From assembly GCA_900542525.1 (NCBI GenBank), contig UQNZ01000005.1, forward strand, positions 1 to 64,000: a stretch of 64,000 nt of DNA. Direction: 5' to 3'. Below are positions 52,904-61,687 of this stretch, in pieces; the first letter of the stretch is position 1; the number at the start of each line of letters is the position of its first letter. The stretch is from an uncultured Eggerthella sp. (lineage in GTDB: Bacteria > Actinomycetota > Coriobacteriia > Coriobacteriales > Eggerthellaceae). Under the pieces are notes generated by a model that made no database searches, was not told where the DNA came from, and saw nothing but the letters and a program-made list of their open reading frames with translations. Both the position numbers and the translations under genes were made by a program.

Positions 52904-55660
52904 ATGGGATTCTTTACCAAGCTTTTGAGCATGGGCGAAGATAAGCCTTTGAAGAACTATCAGAAAGTGGTCGAAGGCATCAACGCGCTCGAGCCGTTCA
53001 TGGAGGCGAAAAGCGATGAAGAGCTCTCGCATATGACCGTTGAATTGCGCGAACGTCTCGATCAGGGTGAGACGCTTGATGATGTGCTGCCAGAAGCATT
53101 CGCTGCGGTTAGAGAAGCGAGCAAGCGCACGCTCGGACTTCGCCACTTCGATGTGCAGCTCATCGGCGGCATGGCGCTTCATGATGGCAAGATCGCTGAA
53201 ATGAAGACGGGCGAAGGTAAGACGCTCGTATCGACCCTTGCAGGATACCTTAATGCGCTTCCTGGGAACAATGTGCATATCGTTACCGTAAACGACTATC
53301 TTGCCGCACGCGACAGTCAGTGGATGGGACAAGTCTACGAGTTTCTTGGCATGAAGGTTGGTCTTCTGCAAAACGGAATGGATCCTGAAGAGAAGATTCC
53401 GCAGTATCAGGCCGATGTGACCTATGGCACGAACTCGGAATTTGGTTTCGACTATTTGCGCGATAATATGGTCGCACGTGCGGATCGCCGCGTCCAGCGT
53501 GGTCATAGTTTTGCGATCGTAGACGAGGTTGACTCGATCCTTATCGATGAAGCGCGTACGCCGCTCATCATCTCTGGTGCAGGTTCGCAGGCAGCCGAGC
53601 TCTATCAGAAGTTCGCTGCTATCGTCCCTTCGCTTCGGCGCAACGTGGATTTCGAAATGGATGAAGCGAAGAAGACCATCTACACCACTGAAGCAGGTCT
53701 TGAAAAGGTTGAATTCCAGCTTGGTATCGAAGACTTGTATGGCGATCCTTCAGGTCAGATGCCTAATCATCTTCAGCAGGCGCTTAAAGCGCAGTTCCTC
53801 TTCCATCGCGATGTCGACTACGTTGTGCAAAATGGCGAAGTGAAGATCGTCGATGAATTCACAGGCCGTATCATGGAAGGTCGTCGCTATTCTGAAGGTC
53901 TTCATCAGGCGCTCGAGGCGAAAGAGCATGTGCTCGTGCGCCAGGAGAATCAAACGCTTGCAACCATCACGTTGCAGAACTTCTTCAGGCTCTACGACAA
54001 GCTCTCTGGCATGACCGGTACTGCTATGACTGAAGACTCGGAATTTCGTCAGATCTACGATCTGCCTGTTCAGCCTATTCCGCCGAATCGCCCAGTCGTT
54101 CGTGATGATAAGAACGACCTTATCTATCGTACGATCGATGCGAAGTTCAATGCGGTCGCAGACGATATCGCTGAGCGTCACTCCCATGGTCAACCTTGTT
54201 TGATCGGTACGGTTTCGATCGAGAGTTCAGAACGTTTGAGCCGCTTGCTCTCTAAGCGTGGCATCAAGCACGAGGTGCTGAACGCAAAGAATCACGAGCG
54301 TGAGGCTTCGATCGTTGCTCAGGCAGGGCGCAAGGGCGCGGTAACGATCGCAACGAACATGGCTGGTCGTGGTACGGACATCTTGCTGGGCGGCAATCCC
54401 GATGTGCTTGCGCAGGAATTCTTGGCGGAAGAGCTTGAAGAGGGCGAAGAGCCCACTACGGAACAATATGAGGCAGCCCGTGATCGTGCGGTTGCTATTA
54501 CTGATCAGGAGAAGATCGAGGTCAAGGCTGCTGGTGGTCTGTGCGTGATCGGTACCGAACGCCACGAGAGCCGTCGAATCGACAACCAGCTCCGTGGTCG
54601 TTCTGGACGTCAGGGAGACCCAGGCGTCACGCAGTTCTATCTTTCGCTTGAAGACGATCTCATGCGCTTGTTCGGTGGTTCGAAAATGGACTCGATCTCG
54701 AACATGATGCAAAAAACACATCTTCCCGAAGATCAGCCTATCCAGGCTTCGATGGTCTCGAAAGCGATCGAGACCGCTCAGCGTCAGGTCGAATCGGTGA
54801 ACTTCTCTGCACGTAAGAACGTGCTTGAATACGATGATGTCATGAACTTGCAGCGTAAGGCTATCTATAAGGAGCGCAATGCGATCCTTGAGGGGAAGAA
54901 TCTTACCGAACGCATCCCCGATATCATCGAAGACGCGGTAGAGGCGAATGTGCTCGAATGGGTTTCGCCGAAGATGGCTAGCGACGACTGGGATATCGAG
55001 CCGCTCGATCAATGGCTTGAGCAGATGACGGGCAGTAGTGATCTTAAGGTAGAGAACCTCGATCATGATGACAACGCCTATACGCTCATCGATCTTATTT
55101 GTGAATACTTCCAGGATCGCTACGATACACGCGCAGAGCAGATCGGTCCGATCTTCGAAGATATTCAGTCTCAGGTCATGCTTCGCTTCATCGATACGAA
55201 ATGGATGGCGCACCTGCAAGATATGGACTATCTGAAAGCTTCGATTGGCTTACGCGCCTATGGTCAGCGAGATCCGCTCGTTGAGTATCGTGAAGAGGCG
55301 CATGCGATGTTCCAGGCGCTTACTTCTTCGATCTACGAAGACTTCTTGCGTTTTTTGCTTCGTGCTCCGATCGTGGTTCAAGAGGTAACGCCGGTCGAGG
55401 AAACGCCGCTTGATGGTGCGGTGAGTTATTCCAATCCTGAAGAGAGCCTTAATTCGGGTGCAACGCAGGCGCAGCGTGTCCGTCAGGCGGCTGTTCAGGC
55501 GCAGGGGATGCCAGCGGAAAACCCCAAGGAATCCATGCCTGCGCGCAATGTTCCTGTTGAGAAGGACAAGAACGATCCTTATGCGAATGTGGGCCGTAAT
55601 GATCCGTGTCCTTGCGGCAGTGGCAAGAAATTCAAGAAATGCCACGGTGCTCATGCGTAA
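52904..55660 (+). CDS. secA: Preprotein translocase ATPase SecA
   Basis: A 918-residue SecA motor ATPase, which pushes preproteins through SecYEG. NBD1 has MKTGEGKT (100-107) and the DEVD-type motif AIVDEVDSILIDEARTPL; NBD2 has TNMAGRGTDILLGG and GRSGRQGDPG. The preprotein cross-linking and helical scaffold domains are in order. The C-terminal zinc site is present (NDPCPCGSGKKFKKCHG), as in SecB-type or ribosome-linked SecA. It follows the hairpin at 52844 and precedes prfB by about 50 bases. Together with secDF it covers the two energy sources for export. Confidence 0.98.
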   Translation: MGFFTKLLSMGEDKPLKNYQKVVEGINALEPFMEAKSDEELSHMTVELRERLDQGETLDDVLPEAFAAVREASKRTLGLRHFDVQLIGGMALHDGKIAEMKTGEGKTLVSTLAGYLNALPGNNVHIVTVNDYLAARDSQWMGQVYEFLGMKVGLLQNGMDPEEKIPQYQADVTYGTNSEFGFDYLRDNMVARADRRVQRGHSFAIVDEVDSILIDEARTPLIISGAGSQAAELYQKFAAIVPSLRRNVDFEMDEAKKTIYTTEAGLEKVEFQLGIEDLYGDPSGQMPNHLQQALKAQFLFHRDVDYVVQNGEVKIVDEFTGRIMEGRRYSEGLHQALEAKEHVLVRQENQTLATITLQNFFRLYDKLSGMTGTAMTEDSEFRQIYDLPVQPIPPNRPVVRDDKNDLIYRTIDAKFNAVADDIAERHSHGQPCLIGTVSIESSERLSRLLSKRGIKHEVLNAKNHEREASIVAQAGRKGAVTIATNMAGRGTDILLGGNPDVLAQEFLAEELEEGEEPTTEQYEAARDRAVAITDQEKIEVKAAGGLCVIGTERHESRRIDNQLRGRSGRQGDPGVTQFYLSLEDDLMRLFGGSKMDSISNMMQKTHLPEDQPIQASMVSKAIETAQRQVESVNFSARKNVLEYDDVMNLQRKAIYKERNAILEGKNLTERIPDIIEDAVEANVLEWVSPKMASDDWDIEPLDQWLEQMTGSSDLKVENLDHDDNAYTLIDLICEYFQDRYDTRAEQIGPIFEDIQSQVMLRFIDTKWMAHLQDMDYLKASIGLRAYGQRDPLVEYREEAHAMFQALTSSIYEDFLRFLLRAPIVVQEVTPVEETPLDGAVSYSNPEESLNSGATQAQRVRQAAVQAQGMPAENPKESMPARNVPVEKDKNDPYANVGRNDPCPCGSGKKFKKCHGAHA

Positions 55661-55710
55661 GTGCGTTATGGTGGTATCACATTAGATTGAATGCATGAGG
55701 TTTCCCATCT

Positions 55711-56793
55711 ATGATCACGCTTGATGCAGCGCGCAAACGCCTTGGCGATGCACGCGGTTTTCTCCATATCGATGAATGCGAAGGCGAACTTGAAGAACTC
55801 GAGACCCAGATCGCCGCAGCGGATTTCTGGGACGATATCGACCGAGCCCAGCGCGTTTCGAAGCGCGCTTCCGATGTTCGCGATCTTCTCACGCGCTATG
55901 CTTCGGCGCAAAAGTTGCTTGAAGATGCACAGACTGCCTCAGAGCTTGCTCAAGAAGATGAGAGCTTTCAAGAAGAAGAGAATGCATGCCTTACGCGTCT
56001 TGAGGAGATGCTCGATGCGTTCGAGATCGAATCGTGGTTCGATGGGCCGTATGATGATTCCGGTGCGATCCTTACGATTCATCCAGGCAGTGGAGGATTG
56101 GAGGCTCAGGATTGGACTGAGATGCTCTACAAGATGTATTCCCATTATGCCGATAAGAAAGACTGGAAAACGAGACTGCTCGATCTTGTCCCAGGGGAAG
56201 GGATCGGGCTCGATCGTGTGAGCATGCAGATCGAAGGGCGTCATGCTTATGGTATGTTGCGCAGTGAAACGGGCGTTCATCGTTTGGTCCGCATTTCACC
56301 TACCGATGAGAAGAAGCGCCGCCATACCACGTTTGCTGCAGTCGAAGTGGTTCCCGTACTCGAAGAGAACGACATCGAGATCGAGATCGATCCAAATGAC
56401 GTGCGCGTGGACGTCTATCGCTCAAGCGGGCCGGGCGGACAGAGCGTGAACACGACCGATTCAGCGGTGCGTCTCACGCATGTCCCCACGGGCATCGTGG
56501 TCACCTGTCAAAACGAAAAGTCGCAGCTTCAAAACAAAGAAGCAGCCTTCCGTGTTTTGCGCGGTAAGCTCTATGAGCATGAAGAACAGGCGCGGGCTGC
56601 GGAACTTGCTGAGCTCAAGGGCGAGAAGATGGACAACTCATTTGGCAGCCAGATACGTAACTATGTGCTGTATCCCTATCGACTGATCAAGGATACTCGT
56701 AGTAATATCGAGAGCGGAAACGTTGATGCTGCTCTCGATGGTGATATCGATCAGTTCGTTATTGGATATCACCGTTGGCGCGCTTCGCAATAA
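55711..56793 (+). CDS. prfB: Peptide chain release factor 2
   Basis: A 360-residue class I release factor that ends translation at UGA and UAA. The GGQ motif is at 242-244 (SSGPGGQSVNTTDSA). The stop-codon tripeptide, SPF in usual RF2, reads SPT here (S196, P197, T198; the surrounding text is RISPTDEKKRRHTTF). The frame is continuous from the start, so the programmed +1 frameshift (CTT TGA C) that controls E. coli prfB is absent. The N-terminal helices match RF2 rather than RF1. It begins the usual prfB-ftsE-ftsX line, here interrupted by transketolase genes. Confidence 0.95.
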   Translation: MITLDAARKRLGDARGFLHIDECEGELEELETQIAAADFWDDIDRAQRVSKRASDVRDLLTRYASAQKLLEDAQTASELAQEDESFQEEENACLTRLEEMLDAFEIESWFDGPYDDSGAILTIHPGSGGLEAQDWTEMLYKMYSHYADKKDWKTRLLDLVPGEGIGLDRVSMQIEGRHAYGMLRSETGVHRLVRISPTDEKKRRHTTFAAVEVVPVLEENDIEIEIDPNDVRVDVYRSSGPGGQSVNTTDSAVRLTHVPTGIVVTCQNEKSQLQNKEAAFRVLRGKLYEHEEQARAAELAELKGEKMDNSFGSQIRNYVLYPYRLIKDTRSNIESGNVDAALDGDIDQFVIGYHRWRASQ

Positions 56794-56819
56794 TCGCATC
56801 TTCATTCGAAAGGAAATCC

Positions 56820-57653
56820 ATGGCATCTGCTCATGCAAAACAAAAAGCCAACGCCATGCGAAAGGACATCATCGAGATGATCCACGAAGCAGGCAGTGGG
56901 CATCCAGGAGGGTCTCTCTCGTGCACCGATATCCTGGCGGCGCTCTATTTTGGCGATATTATGACCTACGACCCCGCTTATCCTTCTTCTGATACGCGCG
57001 ATCGTTTCATCCTCGCGAAGGGTCATGCAGCTCCTGCGCTCTACGCGGCGCTTGCAGAAGCTGGATTCTTCCCCAAAGAAGAGCTCAAGACCCTTCGTAA
57101 GCTCGGAAGCAGGCTTCAAGGTCACCCCGATTCAAAGTTGCTTCCTGGCGTGGAAGTATCTACCGGTTCACTCGGACAGGGCCTTTCGGTTGCTGCGGGG
57201 CTCGCAGCTGGCCTTCGCCTTAAAGGGGGCGATCAAAAGGTCTATACGGTCTTGGGCGATGGCGAATGCGAAGAAGGCCAGGTGTGGGAAGCGGCCAATT
57301 TCGCTGCAGCTGAGGCACTCGGCAATCTTATCGCGATCGTTGATTCTAATGGATTGCAGATCGATGGTCAGGTTTGTGATGTGTGTTTTGCTGGTGAGCT
57401 CGATGAGAAGTTCGCTGCTTTCGGCTGGGAGGTCCATCACGTTGATGGGCATGATATCGACGCTCTTATCGCTCTCTTTGCTTCATTGCCACGCAAAGCA
57501 ACAGGAAAACCTCAAGCTATCATCGCAAAGACTGTGAAGGGGAAAGGAGTTTCCTTCATGGAGAATCAAGTAGGCTGGCACGGTAAAGCTCCCGATGCGC
57601 AGCAGACCGAACAGGCGCTTGCAGAACTCGAAAGCGAGGTAGACGGTGATTAA
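56820..57653 (+). CDS. Transketolase, N-terminal subunit
   Basis: A 277-residue split transketolase half carrying the thiamine diphosphate binding site: the catalytic-domain GSGHPGGSLS near residue 24, the GHAAPALYAAL stretch, and the GDGECEEGQVWEAANFA motif, which is the ThDP-binding GDG...N block. With the downstream subunit it exchanges two-carbon units in the pentose phosphate path. GAAAGGA precedes the ATG at 56820. It ends 8 bases into the next gene, so both halves are translated together. The pair interrupts the common prfB-ftsE order. Confidence 0.93.
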   Translation: MASAHAKQKANAMRKDIIEMIHEAGSGHPGGSLSCTDILAALYFGDIMTYDPAYPSSDTRDRFILAKGHAAPALYAALAEAGFFPKEELKTLRKLGSRLQGHPDSKLLPGVEVSTGSLGQGLSVAAGLAAGLRLKGGDQKVYTVLGDGECEEGQVWEAANFAAAEALGNLIAIVDSNGLQIDGQVCDVCFAGELDEKFAAFGWEVHHVDGHDIDALIALFASLPRKATGKPQAIIAKTVKGKGVSFMENQVGWHGKAPDAQQTEQALAELESEVDGD

Positions 57654-58620
57654 ACTAGCAGATGCTACGCAAGCACAGGAAAAGAAAGCTACCCGCGCTG
57701 CCTATGGCAAAACGTTGGCAGAACTCTACGAACAGGGCTTGCCGATCGTAGCGGTTGATGCCGATCTTTCTGGTTCAACCACCACGAAAGCGTTCGCTCA
57801 AGCAGGAGAGGAAGAGAGCAAGCGCCTCTTCAATGTGGGTATCGCTGAGCAGAATATGATCGATGTTGCTGCGGGATTGGCGCTTGCGGGCAATATCGCT
57901 TTCACTGGTTCGTTCGCGGTGTTCGGCACTGGGCGTTGCTATGATCAGATTCGTAACACGGTCGCTTATGCCAATCTTGATGTGAAGATCGCACCTACCC
58001 ATGCGGGCATCTCGGTCGGTCCCGACGGTGGCTCTCACCAGATGCTTGAAGATATCTCGCTCATGTGCGGGCTTCCTCCTATGAAGGTACTCGTCCCAGC
58101 TGATTATGCTTCTGCCTGTGCAGCGCTGCGTTTGGCTGCTAAAACTCCTGGTCCTGTGTATGTTCGTATGGGTCGTGCGAGCGTTCCCGCCGTATATGCG
58201 CCCGATGTTGAACTTGAGCTTGGTAAGGCGTATGTCATCGATGAAGGCACCGATGTTTCGATCATCGCCTGTGGTCTTGAGGTCACTGAAGCGAGAAAAG
58301 CCGCAGAGAAACTTGCTGAAGAAGGAATCTCTGCCGAGGTCATCGATGCCTTTTCCGTAAAGCCTCTCGATGCCGATACCATCTTGGCGTCACTTGCTAA
58401 AACCGGCTGTGCGGTCGTTGCTGAAGAGCATTCCATCTATGGAGGTCTCTGTTCAGCGGTGAGCGAACTTTGCGCCGAATCGCAGCCCACGCCGCTCGAG
58501 TTCGTTGCGGTCCGCGATCGCTTCGGCAAATCGGGAGAGTTTGAAGAACTTATGGCGTATTTTGCTCTCGATGCGGATTCTATCGTCCAGGCAGCGAAAA
58601 AAGCGCTCACGCGCAAATAA
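57646..58620 (+). CDS. Transketolase, C-terminal subunit
   Basis: A 324-residue partner of the preceding gene. The pyrimidine-binding part is near residue 60-170 (NVGIAEQNMIDVAAGLA, with the ThDP Glu, and APTHAGISVGPDGGSHQ), followed by the transketolase C domain. GTG start at 57646 overlaps the stop of the N-terminal subunit by 8 bases, with GAGGTAG before it. Split transketolases are common in Actinomycetota and Firmicutes. Confidence 0.93.
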   Translation: MIKLADATQAQEKKATRAAYGKTLAELYEQGLPIVAVDADLSGSTTTKAFAQAGEEESKRLFNVGIAEQNMIDVAAGLALAGNIAFTGSFAVFGTGRCYDQIRNTVAYANLDVKIAPTHAGISVGPDGGSHQMLEDISLMCGLPPMKVLVPADYASACAALRLAAKTPGPVYVRMGRASVPAVYAPDVELELGKAYVIDEGTDVSIIACGLEVTEARKAAEKLAEEGISAEVIDAFSVKPLDADTILASLAKTGCAVVAEEHSIYGGLCSAVSELCAESQPTPLEFVAVRDRFGKSGEFEELMAYFALDADSIVQAAKKALTRK

Positions 58621-58623
58621 CCT

Positions 58624-58632
58624 TGCTATAAT
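58624..58632 (+). promoter_or_regulatory. Extended -10 promoter of ftsEX
   Basis: TGC-TATAAT is a full-consensus -10 with a TGn extension, about 40 bases before ftsE. It allows ftsEX to be expressed apart from the transketolase genes. Confidence 0.5.
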
Positions 58633-58671
58633 TTTCTTGTCTCAGAATCGACACTATGAATGGAGCATACT

Positions 58672-59496
58672 GTGACAAACGATAACGGCGGAAGCGCTGG
58701 CAGACATGCCGCAGCGCACGCTACGCCAAATCTTACCGAGCAGCTCTCGCAAGCGCTGCCCACGGTAAATGTCGAAGCAGTGAATCAAAGTACGGGAAAT
58801 CCCGTTATCACCTTCGACCATGTTACGAAGATCTATGCTGCTCAGCCTAATAAGCCAGCGCTTGATGATGTTTCACTGCATATCTATCCCGGTGAATTCG
58901 TTTTCCTCGTCGGACATTCAGGATCAGGGAAGTCAACATTCATCAAGTTGCTCACTCGCGAGCTCACGGCTACTTCTGGTCATATCTATGTTGCAGATGA
59001 AGATCTCTCTTCGATGCGCAATTGGCGCGTGCCCTATCTGCGCCGCAACATCGGTTGCGTCTTCCAGGACTTCAAGCTGCTACCGAATAAAACGGTCTTC
59101 GAGAACGTTTCGTTCGCCCTCGAAGTAATCGGCAAATCGCGCCACATTATCCGTACGCAAGTGCCTGAGGTGTTGCGTCTGGTTGGTTTGGCAGACAAGC
59201 TCGATAAGCTTCCAGATCAACTTTCTGGTGGTGAACAGCAGCGCGTCAGTATCGCGCGCGCGATCGTCAATCGTCCTCCTTTGCTCGTTTGTGACGAGCC
59301 AACAGGTAATCTCGACCCGCAGAACTCGCGTGGCATCATGGACTTGCTCGAGCGCATCAATCGCACGGGCACTACCGTGCTCGTTGCTACGCATGATCGC
59401 GAGATGGTAGACAATATGCGTCGTCGCGTCGTCGCACTCGATAAAGGTCATCTTACTCGCGACCAGGATAGGGGGGTGTACGGTTTCGATGTCTAG
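58672..59496 (+). CDS. ftsE: Cell division ABC transporter ATP-binding protein FtsE
   Basis: A 274-residue ABC ATPase. Walker A is GHSGSGKS (81-88), the signature is LSGGEQQRVSIARA, Walker B is LLVCDEPTGNLD, and the H-loop is VATHD. About 45 disordered residues precede the usual start of FtsE (VITFDHVTKIY), so the N terminus is longer than normal. GTG at 58672 is chosen over an ATG at 58660 because TGGAG precedes it; either fits. FtsE with FtsX controls peptidoglycan hydrolases at the septum. The ftsX start overlaps its stop. Confidence 0.94.
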   Translation: MTNDNGGSAGRHAAAHATPNLTEQLSQALPTVNVEAVNQSTGNPVITFDHVTKIYAAQPNKPALDDVSLHIYPGEFVFLVGHSGSGKSTFIKLLTRELTATSGHIYVADEDLSSMRNWRVPYLRRNIGCVFQDFKLLPNKTVFENVSFALEVIGKSRHIIRTQVPEVLRLVGLADKLDKLPDQLSGGEQQRVSIARAIVNRPPLLVCDEPTGNLDPQNSRGIMDLLERINRTGTTVLVATHDREMVDNMRRRVVALDKGHLTRDQDRGVYGFDV

Positions 59497-60403
59497 TTTG
59501 CTCTATTTCTTCCGTGAATCGCTCACTGGTTTCAAGCGTAATCTTTCAACAGCCTTGGGTTCGATCATCACGATCTTCCTCTCATTGCTCATCATCGGTA
59601 TCTTCTGCATTTGCGGCGTTATCATCAACAATGTCGTTACTTCGGTCGAAAATCAGGTTTCGATCACGGCTTATGTCGCCGATGATGCTTCTGAGCAGGA
59701 TATCCATGCGGTTGAGCAGTATATTCAGGAGTTGCCTGGCGTTGAAAGCGTCGATTTCACTACCAAGGATCAGGCGCTCGAGAACTTCACTAACTCGATG
59801 ACATCGAATCCTGATATCGTCGCTCAGCTCGATGGCGAGAATCCGCTTCCGGCATCGATCGATGTGAACCTTTCGGAAGCACAGTCGGTCTCGGATATCG
59901 CGAATCGTATTCTTGAGAATGAAACGTTCGTGAAGATCTGCGATAACCCAGATGATCCTTCTGATTCACTTCAGTATGGTCAGAAGACGGTCGACAAGCT
60001 CTTCTCGCTCACTAATGCTATTCGCTATATTGGCATCGGACTCATCGTTGTGCTCGTGCTCATCGCGTTCATCTTCATCAATAACACCATTCGCCTCGCT
60101 ATCCTCGCACGTCGCAAGGAGATCGCGATCATGCGCTTGGTCGGTGCTTCAAATGGCTTCATCCGTGGACCTTTCCTGGCAGAAGGTGCTCTGCATGCGA
60201 TCATCGGTTCCTTGCTTGCGATCGGGGTCATCGAGCTCATTCGCATCTTCGCTCTTCCGCGCGTTACCTCAGCTCTTCCATGGCTTCCGATCAATGTTGA
60301 GCCGACCACGTTCATTCTTATCTACGTAACGCTTCTCTGTGCTGGCTTGGTCATCGGTTTGCTGGGTTCGGTGTTCGCTATGCGCCGCTACTTGAAGGTC
60401 TAG
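59489..60403 (+). CDS. ftsX: Cell division membrane protein FtsX
   Basis: A 304-residue FtsX with the family form: one TM near residue 22-45, a large outer domain (about 50-165), then three TM segments (about 175-200, 225-250, 272-298). It is the membrane partner of FtsE and activates murein hydrolases. The ATG overlaps the ftsE stop by 8 bases. The family end (GLLGSVFAMRRYLKV) is intact. Confidence 0.95.
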   Translation: MSSLLYFFRESLTGFKRNLSTALGSIITIFLSLLIIGIFCICGVIINNVVTSVENQVSITAYVADDASEQDIHAVEQYIQELPGVESVDFTTKDQALENFTNSMTSNPDIVAQLDGENPLPASIDVNLSEAQSVSDIANRILENETFVKICDNPDDPSDSLQYGQKTVDKLFSLTNAIRYIGIGLIVVLVLIAFIFINNTIRLAILARRKEIAIMRLVGASNGFIRGPFLAEGALHAIIGSLLAIGVIELIRIFALPRVTSALPWLPINVEPTTFILIYVTLLCAGLVIGLLGSVFAMRRYLKV

Positions 60404-60433
60404 TGTTGGTCGTAGCGCAAAGATTGGCTATCT

Positions 60434-61672
60434 GTGGAACACGCTTCTCAAAAGAATAAGCTCCAAAAACGCAATGCAAACATCATCAAAATCGTTGGTG
60501 TTTGCATTGTTACGATCGTGATCTTCGTCGCAGGGTTCATGTTCAGGGGCAATACGGAGTTGCTCTCGGCGATGGGTTTCACGAGTTTTACTGCAAAGCA
60601 GGAAGCAAACCCCGGTCAAACGGTTTCGGGTAATACGTATGATTCCCTTTCGGCGCGTGTCGCTGAAGTGCAAGGCATCATCGCCAACGACAGCGTGGAT
60701 ACCTACGACCTCAATGCTGCAACCACAGCAACACTCGATGCGTTCATCAAAACGATGAACGATCCCTATGCTCGTTATTTCGATGCTGCAAGCTATCAGA
60801 CCTATTTGAACAGCGTTTCCAGTCCTTCAACGGGCATTGGCGTGCTCTTCGGTGAATCCGATGGATCGTGCTATGTGGTGGATGTGTTCGAGGGTTCAGA
60901 AGCAGCGAACATGGGTGTGCTGCCCGGAGATTATGTCGAAGCGATCGATGGTGAGAAGAAAGATCAGTGGTCTCTTCCTGAGGTTACTAACACCTTGCAT
61001 CGAGATGAAGGCGAAACGGTGTATATCACCTGGCGCAGACCGGGAAAAGATAATGCAGGCGCAACAACGTTCAATACCTCACTTCGTTATGAAAGCTCGC
61101 CCGAGACCAACATCACCTATTCCATTGCAAATGGCATTGCTTACATCGATATCAAGCAGCTTGGTAATGATTGTGCTGAAGTGCTGAAGAGTACGATCGC
61201 TCAGGCAACGAGCGAAGGTGCAGGCGCGCTTGTGCTCGATCTACGCAATATTCCTGGTGGTTATCTCACCCAAGCAGTGGAGGTCGCATCGCTCTTCATC
61301 CAGAATGGTACGATCGTTCAGATCAAATCTGGGGATACGACCACCACGAAAACTGCTGATGGTAATGAAGTGACCAAGCTGCCCTTAGTGGTGTTGGTCA
61401 ACGAGAAGACCGCTGGTTCTGCTGAAGTGCTCGCTTCGGCGCTGCAAGATTCTCAGCGTGCTACGGTGGTTGGCGTGCAGACGCAGGGCAAAGGGTCGGT
61501 GCAGGTCATGCAGCCGCTCTCCTTTGGCGGAGCATTACGTTATACGGCGGCAACGTATCTTTCTCCCTCTGGTCGTGCGATCGATGGAGTGGGTGTCACT
61601 CCCGATGTCGTTATCACCAATACTGAACGTCAAGTGCCCATTGCGCTCGAGATCGCTGCTTCGAATCGTTAG
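60434..61672 (+). CDS. Carboxyl-terminal processing protease (S41)
   Basis: A 412-residue periplasmic or envelope protease. A signal-anchor TM lies at about residue 16-36 (IIKIVGVCIVTIVIFVAGFMF). A PDZ domain (about 125-205) precedes the S41 fold. The catalytic Ser is S329 (TAGSAEVL) and Lys is K353 (QGKGSVQ), the usual 24-residue spacing. GTG start with weak upstream purines. It follows ftsX by 30 bases, a classic order in Actinomycetota. Confidence 0.92.
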   Translation: MEHASQKNKLQKRNANIIKIVGVCIVTIVIFVAGFMFRGNTELLSAMGFTSFTAKQEANPGQTVSGNTYDSLSARVAEVQGIIANDSVDTYDLNAATTATLDAFIKTMNDPYARYFDAASYQTYLNSVSSPSTGIGVLFGESDGSCYVVDVFEGSEAANMGVLPGDYVEAIDGEKKDQWSLPEVTNTLHRDEGETVYITWRRPGKDNAGATTFNTSLRYESSPETNITYSIANGIAYIDIKQLGNDCAEVLKSTIAQATSEGAGALVLDLRNIPGGYLTQAVEVASLFIQNGTIVQIKSGDTTTTKTADGNEVTKLPLVVLVNEKTAGSAEVLASALQDSQRATVVGVQTQGKGSVQVMQPLSFGGALRYTAATYLSPSGRAIDGVGVTPDVVITNTERQVPIALEIAASNR

Positions 61673-61687
61673 AAGCGCTGATGATTC

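Noticed and set aside
55711..55800. Programmed frameshift in prfB
   Set aside because: No CTT-TGA-C or other in-frame stop at the matching position; the frame is continuous.
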